The position numbers were made by a program, and so were the translations under genes. From contig DPJA01000009.1 in assembly GCA_003543235.1 (NCBI GenBank), forward strand, positions 1 to 64,000: a DNA stretch of 64,000 bases, written 5' to 3'. Positions 61,591-64,000 of this stretch are shown here, piece after piece. The notes under the pieces were generated by a model, which saw only the letters and a program-made list of their open reading frames with translations, did not search any database and was not told where the DNA came from. This DNA is from Lachnospiraceae bacterium. GTDB taxonomy: Bacteria; Bacillota; Clostridia; Lachnospirales; Anaerotignaceae. The first letter of the stretch is position 1; each line of letters opens with the position of its first letter.

Positions 61591-62436
61591 CTATATCTCA
61601 AATGTAATATTATCTATAAGCCTTGTTTTGCCAACATATACAGCCATGGCAACTAAAACATTCTTCTCAACAGTTTCCACATCTTCAAGAATTTCACTAT
61701 CCACTATTTTGACATAATCAATTTTAGCAAGAGGCTCTTTTTCTATAATTGCTTTAATGGCATTAACCACAACTGCAGCATTTTTTTCACCATTTTCCAG
61801 CATTTTTCTGCCTTCTTGAAGTGCCTTGCTAAGAACCACTGACACTTTTCTTTCCTCAGCACTTAAATATGTATTACGTGAGCTTACAGCAAGTCCATCA
61901 TCTTCACGCACAATAGGACAACCTATTATCTCTGTGTCAATATTCAAATCTCTAACCATTCTTTTAATAACAGCAAGCTGCTGTGCATCTTTTTGACCAA
62001 AGTATGCCTTGTCTGGAGCAACTATGTTAAAAAGCTTATTAACAACGGTACATACGCCCCTAAAGTGTGTAGGACGGCTCATTCCACACAGGTTGTGTGT
62101 AAGTTTTTCCATATCTGTGTAAGTGCAAAAATCTTCAAAATACATTTCTGTTGCCTGCGGATGAAAAATAATATCAACCCCAGCTCCTTCACACAGCTTG
62201 CTATCGTTTTCCAAATCCCTTGGATAGGCATCTAAATCTTCGTTTACACCAAATTGAATTGGGTTTACAAAAATGCTCACTACTACCTTGTCGTTTTCCT
62301 CATGTGCCTTTTCTATTAGGCTTTTGTGTCCTTTATGAAGATAACCCATAGTTGGAACAAGACCAACAGTTAAACCCTGTTTTTTCCACTCCTTAACATT
62401 TTCACGTACCTCAGCAATTGTCATTAATGTTTTCAT
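61591..62436 (-). CDS. panC: Pantothenate synthetase
   Basis: 281 residues, joins pantoate and beta-alanine with ATP. Motifs: LVPTMGYLHKGHKSLIEKA (HIGH-like), SIFVNPIQFG, TVVNKLFNIVAPDKAYFGQKDAQQLAVIKRMV and SSRNTYLS (KMSKS-like). No panB or panD adjacent. GGAGG precedes ATG 62436. Confidence 0.96.
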   Translation of the reverse strand: MKTLMTIAEVRENVKEWKKQGLTVGLVPTMGYLHKGHKSLIEKAHEENDKVVVSIFVNPIQFGVNEDLDAYPRDLENDSKLCEGAGVDIIFHPQATEMYFEDFCTYTDMEKLTHNLCGMSRPTHFRGVCTVVNKLFNIVAPDKAYFGQKDAQQLAVIKRMVRDLNIDTEIIGCPIVREDDGLAVSSRNTYLSAEERKVSVVLSKALQEGRKMLENGEKNAAVVVNAIKAIIEKEPLAKIDYVKIVDSEILEDVETVEKNVLVAMAVYVGKTRLIDNITFEI

Positions 62437-62854
62437 TCGCTTCCTCCAAAAATTTTTTTGAAATTAATTAATGTATTGTACACGAATTAGTACAACGTAT
62501 TAATTAACGTTTATTATGTATCAAAACAAACCATACTTCAATAGTAAATAATGATAAATTTAACATAGTAAATAAAGCAAAAGTTTGTATCTTTTTCGCT
62601 TTATTTTCCCAACTTAGTGTATTTTAAACCAATTTTATTCATTTATGCATATTGGCTTGCCTTATCAAGTACCGCCCTTACTGGCACGCCATATTTGCCA
62701 TCAGTTTTGAATAAAACTGTATGTTGATGTTTTTTGTTATATCAATAAACATAATCTTCACCTTTTTATATAAATATGGTATACTAACCATAAAGTAAAA
62801 GCCCTCGATTTTTGTCTGCTTTTCTTAATTTACTTTATTTAGGAGGAATATACA
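62437..62854. other. Intergenic region between panC and DUF1858 gene
   Basis: 418 bp, mostly AT-rich. Contains the panC upstream region and a promoter for the DUF1858 gene (next entry). On the minus strand 62643-62740 reads as a protein-like fragment (VLFKTDGKYGVPVRAVLDKA, ending before TAA) that has no start in its own frame; a ribosome site and ATG lie just upstream in another frame. This may be a small gene broken by a frameshift or a gene remnant. Nothing else found. Confidence 0.5.
62757..62785 (+). promoter_or_regulatory. Promoter of the DUF1858 gene
   Basis: TTCACC (62757-62762), 17 bases, TATACT (62780-62785). About 70 bases before the ATG. Confidence 0.65.
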
Positions 62855-63061
62855 ATGGCATTTGAAGTTACAAAAGAATCAAAAATTGGTGAGATTTTAA
62901 TGCAAGATAGAGGCATTGCAGCTATCTTAATGCAGTCTGGTATGCACTGTGTAGGTTGTCCATCATCTGCTGGTGAAACCCTTGCCGAAGCAAGCATGGT
63001 TCACGGCATGGATGTAAACAAACTTGTTGCAGACATAAACGCTTACCTTGCAATGAAATAA
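62855..63061 (+). CDS. DUF1858-domain protein
   Basis: 68 residues matching DUF1858: ITKESKIGEILMQ-type start, then GMHCVGCPSSAGETLAEASMVHGMDVNKLVADINAYL. A redox-active CVGC pair suggests disulfide or metal chemistry. Common beside hybrid-cluster and Fe-S genes in anaerobes; function unproven. TAGGAGG before ATG 62855. Confidence 0.93.
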   Translation: MAFEVTKESKIGEILMQDRGIAAILMQSGMHCVGCPSSAGETLAEASMVHGMDVNKLVADINAYLAMK

Positions 63062-63088
63062 AACCCATTTTCAACTAATGCTATATAG

Positions 63089-63122
63089 AAAAGCCCGCCT
63101 TAACACAAGGTGGGCTTTTCTT
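63089..63122 (+). terminator. DUF1858 terminator
   Basis: AAAAGCCCGCCTT and AAGGTGGGCTTTT pair with one wobble around five bases; T-rich on the right. Also serves the leftward lepB gene. Confidence 0.85.
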
Positions 63123-63127
63123 CTCTT

Positions 63128-63688
63128 TTAATCTAGTTTTTCAATTTTGGGGTAATATTTAAAATATACTTTTCCCAATATTTTATCTTTTTCAACAAAT
63201 TTGTTCACCCAAAATCTTGAGTCCAGTGATTCATTTCTGTTATCACCCATCATAAAATAGCTTCCATCAGGTACTTCATAAGGTCCATAATTACCATAGG
63301 CTGTTTCTTTTATATATTCATCTGCAATGGGTGTGTCTGCTCCATTTATGTACACCCTGCCATCCTTTACCTCTACTGTATCTCCTGGCAAACCTATTAC
63401 ACGCTTAACATACAATATTTCTTCGTTGTCGGGATATTTAAACACTACTATATCTCCTCTTTCTGGATTTTCAAAATAGTATATAAGCCTAAGTGCAATT
63501 ATTCTATTATTAGGCATTATAGTGTTTTCCATAGACCCAGTTGGCACAGTTGCATTAACAATGATAAAATTATTTATAAAAAAGGCCAGCACCAAAGCAA
63601 AGATAATAGTTTTAACCCAACTAATAATTTCAGATTTAGCTTTTGTTTTTTGTTCTTCATTCTCTTCTGCTTTATTTTCTTCTGACAT
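63128..63688 (-). CDS. lepB: Signal peptidase I
   Basis: 186-residue membrane-bound serine protease that cleaves secretory signal peptides. Charged cytosolic N-terminus, one membrane span about 24-43, catalytic Ser52 (PTGSMENTI) and general-base Lys95 (YVKRVIGLPGD), and the GDNRNESLDSRFW box. Single-span, Gram-positive type. Six bases separate it from the terminator. Confidence 0.95.
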   Translation of the reverse strand: MSEENKAEENEEQKTKAKSEIISWVKTIIFALVLAFFINNFIIVNATVPTGSMENTIMPNNRIIALRLIYYFENPERGDIVVFKYPDNEEILYVKRVIGLPGDTVEVKDGRVYINGADTPIADEYIKETAYGNYGPYEVPDGSYFMMGDNRNESLDSRFWVNKFVEKDKILGKVYFKYYPKIEKLD

Positions 63689-63767
63689 TTGAATTACTCC
63701 CTAATTTGTATTTGCTTAATAATAATACCATTAAAATTGAATTGCAAGTAAAAATTTATTCAAATTA

Positions 63768-63808
63768 AAGGTGACAGTGAAAAATAAATTCCCTGTCACC
63801 TTTAATGG
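63768..63808 (-). terminator. Terminator of the partial gene at the window end
   Basis: AAAGGTGACAG and CTGTCACCTTT pair perfectly around 15 bases. Directly follows the stop of the leftward acidic protein. Confidence 0.78.
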
Positions 63809-64000
63809 CTACATCTCGCTTTTTTCGTCTTTTTTCTCTTCTTCAACCGAGGGGATAATTGTTACATTATCTTCAAAATCATCCTCTTGAGTTTCAGCAT
63901 CTTTTTCTTCATCGTCAAAGCAGTCCTCGTCGTCAGCCTGTTTTTTTGCTTCATAGCTGTTTCTTATTTCCTCTGCTTTTTCAGAAACAGTATCCGCTGC
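63809..64000 (-). CDS. Partial CDS: C-terminus of an acidic protein
   Basis: The last 63 codons of a leftward gene cut by the window edge. Very acidic tail with ADTVSEKAEEIRNSYEAKK then DDEDCFDDEEKD; such tails occur on YtxH-like or other envelope proteins, but the domain is outside the window. Stop TAG at 63809-63811. Confidence 0.6.
   Translation of the reverse strand, partial: AADTVSEKAEEIRNSYEAKKQADDEDCFDDEEKDAETQEDDFEDNVTIIPSVEEEKKDEKSEM

Overview
The window is about 64 kb of an AT-rich, low-GC Gram-positive chromosome. Spore-coat genes (cotJA/cotJB), a ytaF-type sporulation membrane gene, a leucine T-box, Rex, a PPi-type phosphofructokinase, an anaerobic-type siroheme reductase and an alanine/sodium symporter point to an anaerobic spore-forming member of the Clostridia. 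I cannot name the genus from sequence alone.

Layout: (1) Positions 1-21345 are the right-hand part of a siphovirus-type prophage whose left end lies outside the window. Reading leftward on the minus strand from about 17.7 kb come a Cro-like regulator, a run of very small early genes, a DUF1351/RecT/metallo-hydrolase recombination block, a DUF4373-type replication initiator with internal iterons, RusA, SSB, a Myb-like/zinc protein, a RinA-like late regulator, a terminator, then terminase small and large subunits, portal and a Mu gpF-like minor head protein. A separately terminated accessory block (1-2.5 kb) follows, with its own divergent repressor and a 0.6 kb repeat-rich non-coding region. 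On the plus strand a lysogeny module (CI-like repressor, ImmA protease, KilA-N protein, large serine recombinase) runs to the right. The recombinase stop codon lies only a few bases from the surviving 3' part of an NMT1/THI5-like ABC substrate-binding protein gene, so the prophage sits inside that gene. (2) 21.8-37 kb is core chromosome: GNAT, AEC transporter, a secreted copper-amine-oxidase-N/trypsin protein, YbaK, DUF554, OGG-type glycosylase, lipoprotein, Ca2+-type P-ATPase, YtaF, ComF, RecD2, Pfp. (3) 37-43 kb holds tRNA-Asp/tRNA-Val, an AGCS symporter, a Crp/Fnr regulator, DUF134, a siroheme reductase, tRNA-Ser, MarR and YihY. (4) 43-48 kb is the leuACDB operon behind a leucine T-box and a consensus promoter. 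(5) 48-64 kb has an Ldh-family oxidoreductase, a cotJAB operon with a truncated cotJC, a polar amino-acid ABC transporter, tRNA-Arg, a hybrid sensor kinase with two periplasmic-binding domains, ABC-F, Rex, DUF445, PanC, DUF1858 and signal peptidase I.

The most unusual signal is around the serine recombinase (18.86-19.94 kb). Two hairpins flank the KilA-N gene. They have different stems but nearly the same seven-base loop, and both pair completely only when read on the minus strand, where a U-tract follows. The right-hand one has a consensus promoter (TTGAAA-17-TATAAT) placed to make a roughly 70-nt minus-strand RNA. The plus-strand leader also carries a nine-base perfect complement of the recombinase ribosome binding site. 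This looks like an RNA-based control element for integration/excision. All functional statements here are inferences from sequence patterns and family knowledge; no searches were run.
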